Assembly: GCA_009823395.1 (NCBI GenBank)
Contig: CM020511.1
Span: forward strand, 18,783,001 to 18,847,000
Reading direction: 5' to 3'
Length of the DNA: 64,000 nucleotides
Source of the DNA: Thamnaconus septentrionalis
Lineage: Eukaryota; Chordata; Actinopteri; Tetraodontiformes; Monacanthidae
A program made the translations under genes and the position numbers. The notes beneath the pieces are model-generated. The model did no database searches. It was not told where the DNA came from and saw nothing but the letters and a program-made list of their open reading frames with translations. This document shows positions 43,045 through 55,739 of this stretch, piece by piece; position 1 is the stretch's first letter, and every line of letters starts with the position of its first letter.

Positions 43045-45523
43045 GTACGTCAACACCATCTTGCAAGTATACTCTGGTATTTATAAGGTCAAACTTTAAT
43101 GGGGAAAAAGTTTTTGTAGCAGCAATGTTTTCTAACTATGTATATGGCCTGTCAGTGATTTTAAGTGTACTTCTTTTGATTTTTTTCCCCATTTATTTAT
43201 TTACTTATTTATTTATTTTAGAATAAAAGACATAAAAAGGGTGAAATCTACTTTTTTGTTAATTAATCTACGTAGGTTGTCACAGTTAGACAACAGATAG
43301 CCTTGAAATAGGTACAGACGTTTAAATAAACACAAACCACCATGTAACATCCACTCTTCCCCCAACAGGTGTGTGTGGGTGACTGGCTCCCCACCAGTGT
43401 GTTTGGCTACCTGCATGCGCTGTGTGCCTACCTGCGGATGATCTACGTGGCTCTGTATCTCATCTTTCTCAGCGGGGTGGAGTACGATGTCGTCTTCTGC
43501 GATCAAGTGAGTTTTGGATGTTTCCAGGATGTCGTTGCTGACACTGTTTGGTTGTCAATCATGACTTCTCCTGTGTGCCGCTGTGTTTCAGAGAATAGCT
43601 CACATTGTTAACAGTAGCTGCCACACTGCTCTTTTAGTGTCACACCCTTTGACAACAATTGAATCATATGTCATTAGTACAATTGGGTTCATAATGTATT
43701 ATTTAGTCTTGTTTTATTTGTTGTTGGTTTTTTTTGGTTTTTTTTGTTGTTTTACTCGCTGTAATATTTCCATGTTGCTCTTCCATGAAAGAAGCAACAC
43801 AGGAAAGACTTTCTTATTTCTGTCAATCTCGTTTTCTTCACCCCCAGGTCTCGGCGTGCATCCCTGTGCTGCGACTGTCTCGCCACACGAAGAAGGTTTT
43901 GTTTTACTGTCACTTCCCTGATCAGCTGCTCACCCAAAGAAAGTCGACAGTGAAAAAACTTTACCGCGCTCCCATCGACTGGGTGGAGGAACGCACCACT
44001 GGCATGGCCGATATGGTAGGTGATGGTTTGGACTTTGGTTTGTCGGTCATTTCAGTGGATTGCACTGAAGTTTTGCCCTCAAAAAAATATTATTAAAACT
44101 GAAATAACGTTCTGTTTTTCAAACAATGCCACAGAGGTGTTTTAATAGGAAATGCACAGATTTAAGGAGAAAGAATTTCATAAATATAGTTTATATAGCT
44201 AGTTGGTAAATTTTTGTAGAGATATTCAATATTTTTACCATTAGACAATTTCTTATATCTTGCCTTACTTACAAAATAAGTAGCTGGAATTTTATCTGTC
44301 AGTTTACAAAAAAACTGTTAAAAGACGAGGCTGTGTGACTAAATAAATCTATCCATCTCAGATTGTCTTCAACAAAGTATTTCTTTCTTTCTTTCTTTCC
44401 TCCCGCCTTCCTTCGTTCCCTCGTTCTTATGACCAGCTATTTAATTGCAATAAGTTCCTCAAAATAATATTTGAAATGATAAAGTTTCTGTTTTCAACTT
44501 AGTAGTAGTAGTATTTGGTAAAATTACTGTGTAGTGGTCTTAAAAAAATTCTAATAAATGTAATGGTTGGAATAAATCAAAGTGTGATTGCCGCCTGTCC
44601 TCCACAGGCAGGCTGCATTAAGAGCTCTGGGCTCTGATAGAAAGGAAATGACATTTGGACTCAGTCAGCCGTCGGATAATCAACGGCCGCAGGCTGTCAA
44701 ACACCTCGCGTGGAAATTAAAATACATGCGATACTGTGCACACCAGATCCGCCATGCGCTAACTCCCCGCTGCCCCCTACAGATTCTGGTAAACAGCCGC
44801 TTCACGGCGGGCGTCTTCAGGGACACCTTTGGCGGTCTGGCGGGAGTCCAGACAGACGTCCTGTACCCGTCCCTCAACACTCGCACCTTCGACGAGCCGC
44901 CCTGCGAGGCCCAGAGCCTGGACGCGCTGCTCCCCGAAGGGACCTCCTGCCTCTTCCTCTCCCTCAACCGATACGAGAGGAAGAAGAACCTGGGGCTGGC
45001 GCTGGAGTCGCTGGCCGCCCTGCGGAGCGCCCTGTCTCCCGGCCAGAGCGCCGGCGTCCACCTGGTGGTGGCAGGGGGCTACGACGAGCGCGTGGCCGAG
45101 AACGTCCAGCACTACGGCGAGCTGAAGGCGCTGGCGGCACGGCTGGGCCTGGGGGCCGCCGTCACCTTCCTGCGCTCGCCCTCCGACGCCCTCAAGGTGG
45201 CGCTGCTGCGGGGCAGCGCCGCCGTGCTCTACACGCCGAGCAGGGAGCACTTCGGCATCGTGCCGGTGGAGGCCATGTACTGCCGCTGCCCCGTTATCGC
45301 CGCCAACTCCGGGGGGCCCCTGGAGAGCGTGGCGCACGGCGAGACGGGCTTCCTGTGCGAGCCCACGGCCGAGGCCTTCTCCCGGGCCATGCGGCGCCTG
45401 GCGGAGGAGCCGCAGCTCCGGCGGGTCATGGGACACGCTGGGAGGCAGAGGGTGCGAGATAAATTCTCCCTGCAGGCCTTCACGGAGCAGCTGCACGGCT
45501 ACATCGTCAGCCTGAGCCAGTGA
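42874..45523 (+). CDS. alg2: alpha-1,3/1,6-mannosyltransferase ALG2, four coding exons
   Basis: Adds the second and third mannose to the dolichol-linked oligosaccharide on the cytosolic face of the ER, from GDP-mannose; defects cause a congenital disorder of glycosylation in human. Exons 42874-43044, 43369-43506, 43848-44015 and 44783-45523 join in phase 0 at every junction, giving 405 residues (human about 416). It is a GT4-family GT-B fold. The N-terminal glycine-rich [13 protein letters not shown] is at residues 8-20, the hydrophobic membrane-associated stretch at about 72-91, NRYERKKNL at 221-229, the E-x7-E motif (Glu 314 and 322, around EHFGIVPVE), then NSGGPLE. The start was chosen at 42,874 because homology begins there. 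An upstream in-frame GTG at 42,865 adds nothing recognisable. The last exon is much more GC-rich than the first three. Confidence 0.96.
43369..43506 (+). CDS. alg2: alg2 coding exon 2
   Basis: 46 codons between acceptor CCAACAG and donor GTGAGT. It encodes [14 protein letters not shown], a hydrophobic stretch of about 20 residues, and YDVVFCDQ. Confidence 0.95.
43848..44015 (+). CDS. alg2: alg2 coding exon 3
   Basis: 56 codons between acceptor CACCCCCAG and donor GTAGGT. It encodes [33 protein letters not shown] and TTGMADM, all typical of ALG2. Confidence 0.95.
44783..45523 (+). CDS. alg2: alg2 coding exon 4 (C-terminal GT-B domain)
   Basis: 246 codons plus TGA after acceptor CCCCCTACAG. 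It begins [12 protein letters not shown] and contains the whole nucleotide-sugar-binding half: [54 protein letters not shown]. Third codon positions are overwhelmingly G or C. The frame stays open through 44,588-44,782 of the preceding intron, but that part shows no homology. Confidence 0.96.
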   Translation: MLVNSRFTAGVFRDTFGGLAGVQTDVLYPSLNTRTFDEPPCEAQSLDALLPEGTSCLFLSLNRYERKKNLGLALESLAALRSALSPGQSAGVHLVVAGGYDERVAENVQHYGELKALAARLGLGAAVTFLRSPSDALKVALLRGSAAVLYTPSREHFGIVPVEAMYCRCPVIAANSGGPLESVAHGETGFLCEPTAEAFSRAMRRLAEEPQLRRVMGHAGRQRVRDKFSLQAFTEQLHGYIVSLSQ

Positions 45524-46255
45524 GACGAGGCGGGGGAGGAGGGAAGCGGGGGGGGTGATGTTGCTTGCAACAGACGATGTATGTGTGTATATGTGCGGCG
45601 GGGTTAGTGAGGGGGAGACTCGGGGAGGACAATCAGTCAGCATTCCCCCCCGGAGGGGTTGCTGAGAGAGCGCGAGAGGACGGAATCTCTGCACCAATTA
45701 AGAAAAGAGTAACGAGTTTACCTCCCCTATCTGCACAAACACGGCGCCGGCGTGTGCAGCGAGCAGCCGCGGCCCAGCAAACGAGCTCACCCAAAGGATT
45801 GATTGTTAGAGAAATGTTTTTGCACCCAAACCACACGACCAGCACCCCCTGACCCCCCGCCGCCACCCGGTCTTTGTGCGCTTGCGGGATGAGGCCGAAA
45901 AAATGCGGTCGCGGCTGCTTTGCCGGCGCTCAGACACCAGATCGATAAACGGGATGCCTCCCGCCACTTCCTGTCTGCCGGGAGCTATGTTCACCCCCCG
46001 CCGGCCCCCCACACACACACTCCTCGCATTCAAGACGCGGGTGGCCCCGTCCATGACTCCGGCCACCGCACTGATGTTATTAAAAGATGATAGAGAGTGT
46101 TTGACTTTATTAGAGGTCTGGCTGATGGGCGGTGTGTCTTTGTCTGGGTCGTTATCAATGAGGAGAATAGCAGAAGGTCACTGTGCCTGCCTGCTGCTAC
46201 CCTCCGCAGCCCTCCTACTGTATAGAAATGCTCTTATTGGCATTCCTTAAGTCTT

Positions 46256-46261
46256 AATAAA
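46256..46261 (+). terminator. candidate poly(A) signal of alg2
   Basis: AATAAA about 735 bp after the alg2 stop, followed within 60 bp by a GT/T-rich stretch. It is the first canonical hexamer I noticed downstream. Confidence 0.45.
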
Positions 46262-48206
46262 CAAGACGACACATAGTTTGTCGACTCTAGCGGGCTCTAC
46301 TTTGGCTTTTTGCAGAGTTTGCTGAGGACTTTGTGGGGTGAGTGTGAAGGCACGCAAACATTTTCTTTTTTTTCTTTTCTTTTCTTTTTTTTTTTTCTTT
46401 TCCAATGCACAGTCGTGCTCCTGTGGCAAATTAAAGAATTAAACATTCTCAGACTGTGCAGCTGTGAACGAATGAGTTTGATTTTTTTTTTTGCCTATTA
46501 ATTTGTGTTACTTGTTTTTGAAGGCAATCTAAAACAATACAGTTATAATAGATTAATATGTTACAGGCCAATTTAAAAACCGCCACTTTTTCTCGCCGAA
46601 CTCTCAGGTGGACACGGCTGCCCTCAAGTTCAGCAGGTCATATACTTTTTTAATTATTATTTTCTTTAAAGGAGGGAGTGACAAGCTGCATCTGCATCAC
46701 ATTCTCATGTGAGTCACATTAAATCACAAAGAAAATTAAAGTGTTAAGAGAAACAACAAACCCCAACCAACAATATGAAGCCATGCATAAATAGAAACTT
46801 CACTTTCTCACTTTATTATTATATGAAAGATATAATTTATTATTTGACAGTGTTGTTCTATTTATTAAACAAAGCTGAAATCTTTCATTAACATAAACAA
46901 ATTGTTTCTTTAACAAACATATTCCCACTGAATGATGTAGGAGTGAATGATGAAAGTAAAACAAAGAGAGAAAATTCATATATTTGACAGCATTTGGGAC
47001 AAAATCCAGTCCCAAATTCTTCAGTGATCTGCGTTTACATCAGTTGAAAGCAGTTGATGAACAAAATGATCTTTTCTTATTATTCAACAGCTATAAAACG
47101 TCTCTGCACACCAAGGAGGAACTAGCGCGGCTTTAATGTGACTTCAAGCACTCGGGCAGGTTAAGCTATGAGACGATCATTCAAGATAAATTATTCTGCT
47201 TGTTTCAGTTTGTTTAAGATGTGTGGCTGAGCGGCATTGAGTTTTTAATTCCCACTTCTGATATTGATTCAGATATTTCTTCAGAGTCGATGTCGGGCGC
47301 TGAGTGAAGCAGCAGTGAAGCCGACGGTGAAACCACTTGTTTATCGCAAGTTGTTTTTCCCTTCGGGTCTAATTAGTTCAGGTGGCCTCACTTTAAGTAC
47401 ATTTCAAATTTCAGCGTTTGGAACAGCTGAGTGACCCTCCTCTGGAAATTTATATATATATATATATATTTGAAACCCATGTGTCGTGTGTACGCTCTTG
47501 GTTTCATGTCTCCAGGTGTCGCTGTCAGTACAAACAGCATCAGCTCCTCAATAGTGAGACCCAAATCATTACGGATGCTCCAATCTAATAAAAACAAATC
47601 GAATGCTGTCAAGTTTGAAATTAAAAGTGAGTAAAATAAATGTTGGCAAAAAGCTGCAATATGCAGTATTTTTTGGAGATAGAACATTATTACTATGATG
47701 ATGACAACAATCTTGCCGATAAAGGAAAAGTGCAAAATATTCCCTGCATGACTTAACGGTGCTAAAATCTGCTTTAGTATAAATTGTCAGGCCCACAATG
47801 TTGTTTCAGCTGTCCTTTTGTTAACACATGAATGAGAGTTGGGTGTTTTGTGCTGCTGCAAAACACAACAAATATATTTATTAATGTGCGTCTTTCTTTT
47901 TTTTTTTGTGAATTCAAAGACTGTAAGAACCAGGGCATTGTTAACACAGGAGAGTGGCTGTTGTGCTGCTGCACTGATATTAAACAGACTGTAAGCAGGG
48001 TGTGGCAGTGATTTAAGGGCCTGTTGGCCAGGATGATAAAAAGACCCCGTGGAAGTAAAACGACACGCAAACAAAAAAAACACACACACACACAGGGCGG
48101 TAAACGCTCGTCAGGCTCTGCCTGCCTGGCGCCAAAGTGTCCCACTTTGCCGGCTGCGCACGGCTGACGATGTCTTGAGGACTCTCCTAAATCTTTTTCT
48201 CTTTAG

Positions 48207-48209
<3 letters not shown>

Positions 48210-48237
<28 letters not shown>
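48210..48237 (+). repeat. poly(A) run
   Basis: 28 uninterrupted A. I see no recognisable retroposon body directly before it, so it may be a simple homopolymer. Confidence 0.8.
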
Positions 48238-48241
<4 letters not shown>

Positions 48242-51200
48242 TCTGTGCCTCAAAGTTGGCGAAGAGAAATCAGCATCTCCTCCCTCCGACGGCCCCACGT
48301 CTCCCAGTTGCCCTGTGGTGAGGTGGTTATTGAGATCACGGTGCGTCTGAGTGGCAGCGATAACCGGTACCCAGGTGCCACTGGCACATGCTGTTTAATT
48401 AATTAATGAGACCGCGGGGTGGGTTTTCTAATTCCACCTAGCCAGCACCGGGGCGTCGGGGAGGGGAGATAGCCGCAAATGTTTAGGTGTGTGTTTTCAG
48501 GCGAGGAGAGGAGAGGGGAGATGTATGTGCGTGTGTGCGTGTTTCGCGGCAGTATATCTATTTCCTTGGCAGTTTGGGAGCTGGCTCCCCCCCTTGTTAG
48601 CGGAATATTAAGTATGTATGGAATATTTCTGCTCTCATTTTTAATCAGGCCTGGTGATTGGGAGTTAATCATGGCCTAAATGAAGCGCTGATGATGAGGG
48701 AAGCGCAGGCCTCGCTCGTGCATCAATCTGAGCGAACCAGGTCACCGGCCGACGCAGATTGTGTACTTAAAGTTCGGTCCCGAAGCCGCCGCGTGTTGGT
48801 GCGCCGCTCAGGATTAAACATAAATTAACAGCGACTCTGGGTTGTGATTGAGATCAATTGTAAATTTGCAGACTTTTCTTTTGTTATTACACAGAGATTG
48901 TCAGTTCAGTAAAAATGAGAGGATTTTTTTATAGAGATTTAAACACTTTAAAGGTTCGTAATAGACTTTGATATAATGAACAAACCATGGTCTTTACAAT
49001 GTATACTGTCTTTTTTTTTTTTTTCCTGGTCAGTTTGTTCAAGAGCAGCAAAACAAGCACAAACACTGTAAAACCCAACAAGAAGACTAGCAGCTGATTG
49101 ATTCATTGACTGATTGGGCTGGATGGCTTTAAGTCAAAATAAACTTAATATGAAAATGTATGATACTTAAAAAAAAAGAAATTCTCAAAAAGAAATTCAA
49201 GTGAAACAAACTTTTATTGTTGTAAAAAAAACATGAAGCATAAAGCATTAAGTTAAGATAAAAAAAACAAAACAATGCAATAATAGTTTGAGGTCTAAAT
49301 CACATATTAAACATACTTAATTGAACAGGCCCCTAATGTGCATTTTGTCTGTTTTTAATTGAAATCCACCATAAAGTCAAGGGTGTGGCTAGTGTTGACT
49401 GATGGGTCGGAACCAGACAGTTGTACGGTGGCCCTGAAGTGCCAAGCACAACAGTAACATCACCAAACATGACATTAGCCCATACTCACTCATCTCCATT
49501 TAGTGGCCTAAAGACGAGTGTTGCCGTTATCCAATCAGCAGTGTAGCCAACTGGTACCTACTGATGCTGCTACCTCCGATCCATCAGGAATCAATAAAAG
49601 CCAAACTACCAGCCAACCAGGTCCACCTTCACGTTTCAACTGATGGTCATATTGTCTGAAGATGCACCAGCGCATCGCACTGGCCCTTCCCTCTCGCCTC
49701 CCTCAAAATATTTCCCTGCTTTCCCAGAGAGACAGGAGGACTTTTACTGGAGGAAATTTAGCGAGCGGCGCCGCGAGCCTCCCCGCTCGTGAAGGATCGA
49801 ACGTGCTTAAACAACAGAAACGCAACATTTGTATTCAGAACTCATCTTTAAGAGCTGTTTTACATGGTAGGTGTTAGCAAATTATGTATTTCTCCTTTTA
49901 CGGCTCCCATAAACTATTCAAATATATTAGCTCGCAGCTCATAAATGTTAACGCCGCACGAGTCTTCCACCGACACAGGGAGACAGTCATAGTAATTGGT
50001 ACCACAGCGAGGAGATGATGATTTACTGGAGCTATATAAAACTCTTCTGTCTGTGGGGGAGTCGCGATAAAACTACTATTATCACTGATAGAGGGATATT
50101 ATAGATCGCCGCTATAAAAGCAGCTTTATGGTTCGTCTAAGAGATGCATTACGACTCGCTCGGCCCTGTGTGTGGTGTGTTTAAAACTCTCATAGAATAA
50201 AGATAAACAGGTCCATACATTTCACACAGCGCACGTCACCCAATTTGCTTTGAATTATTCCATAAAATGCAAGGAGTGTCATTTTGGCAGTGGAGTTATG
50301 ACAGGACCGTCAACGCAGGCGAACGCAGAATCAAAGGCCTCGAGTGCCGTTCTCCTGCACAGATGTGCCGCTTACTAATTACATGTAGATGACGAAGTTG
50401 CCATAGATCAATGATGAGCTTTAGCTGTCAGGATATTTTATAATGTTTGATTGAAAAAATACCTCCTGGTTTAACTCACTGAATGTTGTGGTGGGTTTTT
50501 TTCCCCAATGTATTTTTGTCTCAAGGTGTCATTGACATGTTTTATATCTGATGCATTTACATTCATAACTGTACACTATAAATCTGAAAAGATTCATTCC
50601 ACCAAACCTGCTCCAAGCCTTCTCCACTCTTGAGTTTAAGAATGAACATTTTCTCTCAGAGCAGCAAGTTTTATTTTTCTCAACACCACTCGCAGCCTCC
50701 ACAAAAACACACTTTTCCCAGTAAGGTAGGAATAATTCCGTCTGTCCTCGCTTGATTCCAATTTGACTGCATCCGTAATGACTTTTGACCAGGTACAAGG
50801 AATACATTATGTGTCCTACTTACACAGGTGAAATTAATTCATGCATTTGAATGACGCTGTAAAAGAGTGGTAAAAATAAATGATTAAAATAAAAAAAAAT
50901 ATGTGTATGCATAAATTACTTTTAAAAATAACTGTTTATATTTAGACTCATACTCATACACACTGTATATACATGCAAGTGAAAAAAACACACACACACA
51001 CACACTTGGTGGCTCTTCCTGGAGCAGCAGGGTCGCGATGATGGGAGGGGGCGGAGCCGGAAGGAGGCGGCAGGAGAACAGACCCCCTGTTGAACTTTGC
51101 TCCTCACGCACTCACTCGCTCACGCACGTCGTCAGCTGGAAGTCAGTCAGAGCCGCACCAGCATTGCACACACGCGTTCAACGCCGGAGCGCGTGCGAAC

Positions 51201-51851
51201 AAACAAACACGGGCTGTCATCGCGACAGACACGCACGTGTGGACTTCCTGCTGAAAGAGGTTCTTATTTTCTGTCGTCTGACAGAAGTGTTTTTGTTTGT
51301 TTCCTTTCGGTGCGCCCGAGGGATGCGCGCGTGGCGTCGCTTTGCGTGGGACCTCTGTCATAATGAGAGTTGAGATAGACAGCAGTGCGTTGCAGGCGTG
51401 CGTGTACCCGTGTGTTTGCGCACCTTAGCTTGGTGCGCACTGTTTAATCGGCCACCTGCGGGGCGGCGCGAACTCACGGAAATTCGCCTGCAGGTGCGAC
51501 CCAGTGGCACAGCTCAGGAGAAGCCAAATGCGCGCGCGCGCACACACACACACAGGTTGAGTGTAGGGTGAGCGTCAATCACAACGTCGCCAGTGTGAGC
51601 GAGCGCATGTGTGAAACAATACGCCTCAGTTTGTGACCCAAGTTTGTTCGTCCAACTACGTTTTCCAAGGGTGTGTGCTGTGCGTTTGTGTGCGTGTGCG
51701 CCCAGTGATGGTCTGTAAGATTGAGCTGTCAGTCGGCAGGCGGCAGATGAAGATTAATGGAGCGTGCAAACAATAAGAGGCTGGCAATGATCATAAATAT
51801 GCTAATGGACATTATCAATACACACTCGCTGACATGCACAGGGCTGAGTTA

Positions 51852-51966
51852 TTGTTTGTGTGTGTGTGTGTGTGTGTGTGTCTGCGGTGTATTCATGCCA
51901 CACTCAAAACAAAAAAAAATTGGGACGGAAGGTGATTCAGGTTGCTGAGCCTCTTGTCCCCTGAGA

Positions 51967-52004
<38 letters not shown>

Positions 52005-52010
52005 GCGCGC
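51852..52010 (+). repeat. paired (TG)n and (CA)n tracts
   Basis: TG units at 51,852-51,881 and CA plus CG units at 51,967-52,010, oppositely oriented and separated by about 85 bp. Confidence 0.9.
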
Positions 52011-52423
52011 GAGCATGCCCACACACTACCAGTGTGTTGGCAGACTGATGGGCATCCCCATGTGTTGTGTTCTGGGCGGAGAGGATTGGAGCTCATTGAC
52101 TTGATGACATGATGGCTGTTGCATTAGAATGTGTTTGTTTAGCGTTTGTGTGTGTGTTTGTGTGTGTGGGAGGGGCGGTGGACGTGTGTGCCAAAGCCTC
52201 TGATTAAGACTACAGGTTCGGCCTAATGGCACAATGAGAGTCTGATTAAGAGGAAGAGATGGTGGGGGGAGATAAAGGAGGCAGATAGACGGATCCATTC
52301 AGCGAACTGATGATGAGGCTCTTTGTTGTCTCGTCCCATTCTCTGCCTCCTCTGGGGGTCCTTCCTGCGTGTCTGCGCCGTACACTCGTTTTTTAAATGA
52401 AAAACCTCTTTATCTCCACCCCA

Positions 52424-52428
<5 letters not shown>

Positions 52429-52457
<29 letters not shown>

Positions 52458-52751
52458 CCGCCTGACGTCCCCCTCCTTGCCACCCATCTGGGTCACACGG
52501 CGCATTAAAATAAATTCTGGCCTCCCCTGAACTAAAACCTGCTCATCCACTCCATCACCTGGAAACTCACTTCTTTAAGCCCCTCTACACCCACTGCTCC
52601 CCCCCCGCAGACGTCACCTCCCCTCTGTTGGGCCCCTCGCTAATGTTTTTTTTTCACTGCTGTTACAGGATCTGCAAAGCCCACAAGGGAAATGTCGGCT
52701 CTGACCTTCCTCGTCCTTTAAACCCACTCTCACTTCTGGGCTAGGGGCCAC

Positions 52752-52789
<38 letters not shown>
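52429..52789 (+). repeat. two (CA)n tracts
   Basis: CA units at 52,429-52,456 and 52,753-52,789, with C-rich unique sequence between. Confidence 0.9.
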
Positions 52790-52793
<4 letters not shown>

Positions 52794-53180
52794 GGTCCAA
52801 GGGAGTGATTTGTGTGCAGCGGGGTGGCGATGGATGGAGCATGTAATGCAGACGCAGGGAAGTGGTTATGATTGGGGCTAATGAGCTCACAGGGGATAGT
52901 GGGGGGGACGAGGAGGCTGGCTGGTGGAGGCCTTGGCTCGGATGCACCTCTTTAAGCAGGTGCCCCCACCTCCTCCCGCCCACCCCAACCTCCACGTCCC
53001 GCTGAGCCCCGAGACCTCGGCTGCCTCGTGGGAGAGCGGGTTTGTGAATGAGTGAGTGTCTGGGAGAGCCCAACAGTCCCAGCGGTCATTACGCACCGTT
53101 TCTGCTGAGCTGGTTGTTTACTCCCCGCGCCACAGACACAGGTAGTTAAACATTTAGATGTCGGGTCACGGCAGTCATTC

Positions 53181-53658
53181 GCTACGTTTACATGACACTC
53201 GAGAAAACTGAATTATTGACTGGCTTAGTCCGACTATGACCAACTAAAATCTGACTTGCAGAGCTCCAATTATTAAATTGAAGACCAGTACAGACATATA
53301 TTGCAATTATTGCCATTGTGCTGTATTGTAATATGAACTGCTTATTACTGTTACTACATCTCTTTACTGCTGTTGTTGACCTCCTATTAAAGCTACTGTG
53401 CAGGGGGACCACCAATGTAAACCAGCCCTTGGCTGAAATTGGGTACAATCACATCCCTGCAAAATGGGTTGCTGTACACTGCACACTGTCCTCTTGAAAA
53501 ATGAATGAATTGAATTTGAAACTGAAAGAACGCTGGTGTTCCAGTTGTTAGAGGTTAACCAGAAATTCACACACTGAAAAGACTTATATCGCCCCCTGGT
53601 GTTGGGGAGGAGAACACGTTTCCGTCATAATTGGATTTTCTCAGCTGCATGTAAACTG
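53181..53658. mobile_element. inverted-repeat element of about 480 bp
   Basis: Left end GCTACGTTTACATGACACTC followed by GAGAAAACTGAATTATTG; the right end, inverted, reads CCAGTTTACATGCAGCTGAG followed by AAAATCCAATTATGACGG. The two ends match over about 35 bp with gaps. Interior without coding signs. Confidence 0.5.
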
Positions 53659-54000
53659 GGACAGAGGAGAGAAGTCGGATCAGACGAGAAAACCGATTCA
53701 CACTGCAGGGTTTTGCACTGTCCATTCTGTTGCCTGTACCTGCTTGCAGCTGCTTTTTAAAATGCTTCTCATTGTTGCCTTTGCGCTTGAGACAGGCTCG
53801 AGCACAATTCTCAAACACCATTCTGTGGTGGACATTTGAGAGGCATCCAGCTGCAGGCCCACAAGAGAGCAGTGGAATATCTGTTTGTTCTTTCTGTTTC
53901 GACTACAGCGGCATATTTATTGTTGCATTTGAAATCCATTTTCACGAGGAGCTCTGAGTCCAACAGTCTCAGAATTCAGACGCTGTTTTCCCTGCTTGCA

Positions 54001-54314
54001 TTGGTGCAGGGACGCCGTTGCCTCACAGTGAGAAGGTCAAAGGTTCGGGCCCCGGGGCCTTCCTGTGTGGAGTTTGCACCTTCTCCCTGTGTCTGTGTGG
54101 GTTCTCTCTGGGCACTCCGGCTTCCTCCTGCAGTCCAAGAACGTGCACGTGTGCTGAATTGGGAACTCTAAATTGGCCGTAGTAGTGAGTGCAAGTGTAA
54201 ATCCTCCTATGAGGCCGTGAGATAAACTGCCGATCTTGAAGTCTGTCTTGAGGACAGCTGGGACAGGCCTCAGAAGAAGGAAAAGAGATATAATAGAAAA
54301 TAGATGGATGGATT
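54001..54314 (+). repeat. diverged copy of the same tRNA-headed retroposon
   Basis: Plus orientation. The head contains CGTTGCCTCACAGTGAGAAG and AGGTTCGGGCC, the body TGTGTGGAGTTTGCACCTTC, the tail CAGCTGGGACAGGCCTCAG, ending in (GATG)n. It is more diverged than the copy at 38.9 kb. Confidence 0.7.
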
Positions 54315-54609
54315 TTCATGTTCGTAATCTGTCTTTGCAATAAGACGGCTGGTTAGGATCCAACATCTCCCAGTACCTGATGGATGGATGGGTGGTTGTT
54401 GACGTTACAGATCTGATCAGCACGACTTGAGCAGAGCAATTTGGAAACTGGGTCACTTGAACCGTGAAGTCAAAGTCCTCAGTAAAGTACATGGAGGTCG
54501 CTGTTTATTCGTCTCTCTGGAGCCGATCAGAGCCATTTCAGCAAACCCTAAGGAGCTGCGGCGATGACGGCCAGCTCTGCATCAGTGACATGTACAGTCA
54601 TACGCAAAC

Positions 54610-54610
<1 letters not shown>

Positions 54611-54664
<54 letters not shown>

Positions 54665-54764
54665 TCATCGCCATGCGCAGCGTGTCAGTGTTGTCCAGGA
54701 TGCTGAGGCCCCTGCCGCTGTGCTCCAGGGGGGAGTTATAGATTACTGGCTGGAGGAGGTGGGC

Positions 54765-54803
<39 letters not shown>
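54611..54803 (+). repeat. two long (TG)n tracts
   Basis: About 26 TG units at 54,611-54,663 and about 16 at 54,769-54,801. Confidence 0.95.
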
Positions 54804-54805
<2 letters not shown>

Positions 54806-55191
54806 GGGGGTCGGGGGATGGCGCTGGGGGCCTCCCCGCGGCCGCGACTGGAGGAAGACGTGCAGGCCGGTTGGCCGCGGCTCTCAGCTCATCAGACGCG
54901 TCTCCCGAGAACGCGGAGCTTAACCTGGAGCGAGACTCTGATTAACCAGGCTAATGACGGAGCAGCACCCCCCCAGCCACCACAGCCCCCACTGCCCAAA
55001 ACCATAATCACTGCTTAAGGCCCTGGACAGTGGGCGTGTTAGTGCAGAGTGAGGCGCCGTCGCCTGCAGATTAACGGATGATTCCACCGACAGCAGGCGG
55101 CCGGTGTCGGCCGTCGATACGCGGATGTGTGGAAGGGCTGCGAAGTGATGAATGTGTGCCTGCTGATGTGTGACCCTGCGTTTCAATGTGT

Positions 55192-55197
<6 letters not shown>

Positions 55198-55222
<25 letters not shown>

Positions 55223-55507
55223 CACCAATATAGAGGGTTGTTAATGAGAGCTGATTGATGCCTCTTCGGCGCTTTGTCTTATCTCAAAAGCAAATATTTG
55301 ATCAAAAGCAAATATTTCCTCGACACAAAGGAACAGTTTCAGCCTTTGGTAAACACAGAGACCCCAACAGACGAGAAGGGAAAGAAAAAAAACTTTCACA
55401 CGCGACATATGCAAATCACTCAGACAGACAGACAGACAGACCTGCCTTTTGTTCACCTCCCTCTGATGCAGAGTGACCCGTAGCGTCGCACACAAACAGC
55501 AGGGGCC

Positions 55508-55538
<31 letters not shown>

Positions 55539-55702
55539 AGGGGTGGGGGGGGTTACGGCAGAGGCGCAATTACTGGGCAGACTGAGGAGGATGCCAATAG
55601 TGCTTACTGTTGTCTGTGAGTAAAGTGATTTCTGACAACTCCCTAAATGAACCCCTGGGGGTGCAGAGGCCTGCTGCAAGATTACACGGCTGCATTATGA
55701 CT

Positions 55703-55738
<36 letters not shown>
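55198..55738 (+). repeat. three (TG)n tracts
   Basis: TG runs at about 55,198-55,221, 55,511-55,538 and 55,703-55,737, plus CAGA units at 55,421-55,440. Confidence 0.95.

Positions 55739-55739
<1 letters not shown>

Larger units (their letters stand above)
46262..53180. other. gene-free spacer between alg2 and frrs1l, first part
   Basis: AT-rich to about 48 kb. 48,340-48,860 and 49,890-50,440 are unique with many TAAT/ATTA motifs and look like possible conserved non-coding elements. The (CA)n/(TG)n density rises sharply after 51 kb. No exon recognised. Confidence 0.6.

Noticed and set aside
44710..45462. 250-codon plus-strand ORF in another frame
   Set aside because: A GC-driven shadow of alg2 exon 4, rich in Arg/Gly/Ala with no domain.
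44777..45697. 306-codon ORF on the minus strand
   Set aside because: It is antisense to alg2 exon 4; high GC removes stop codons from all frames. The plus-strand frame carries the clear ALG2 motifs.
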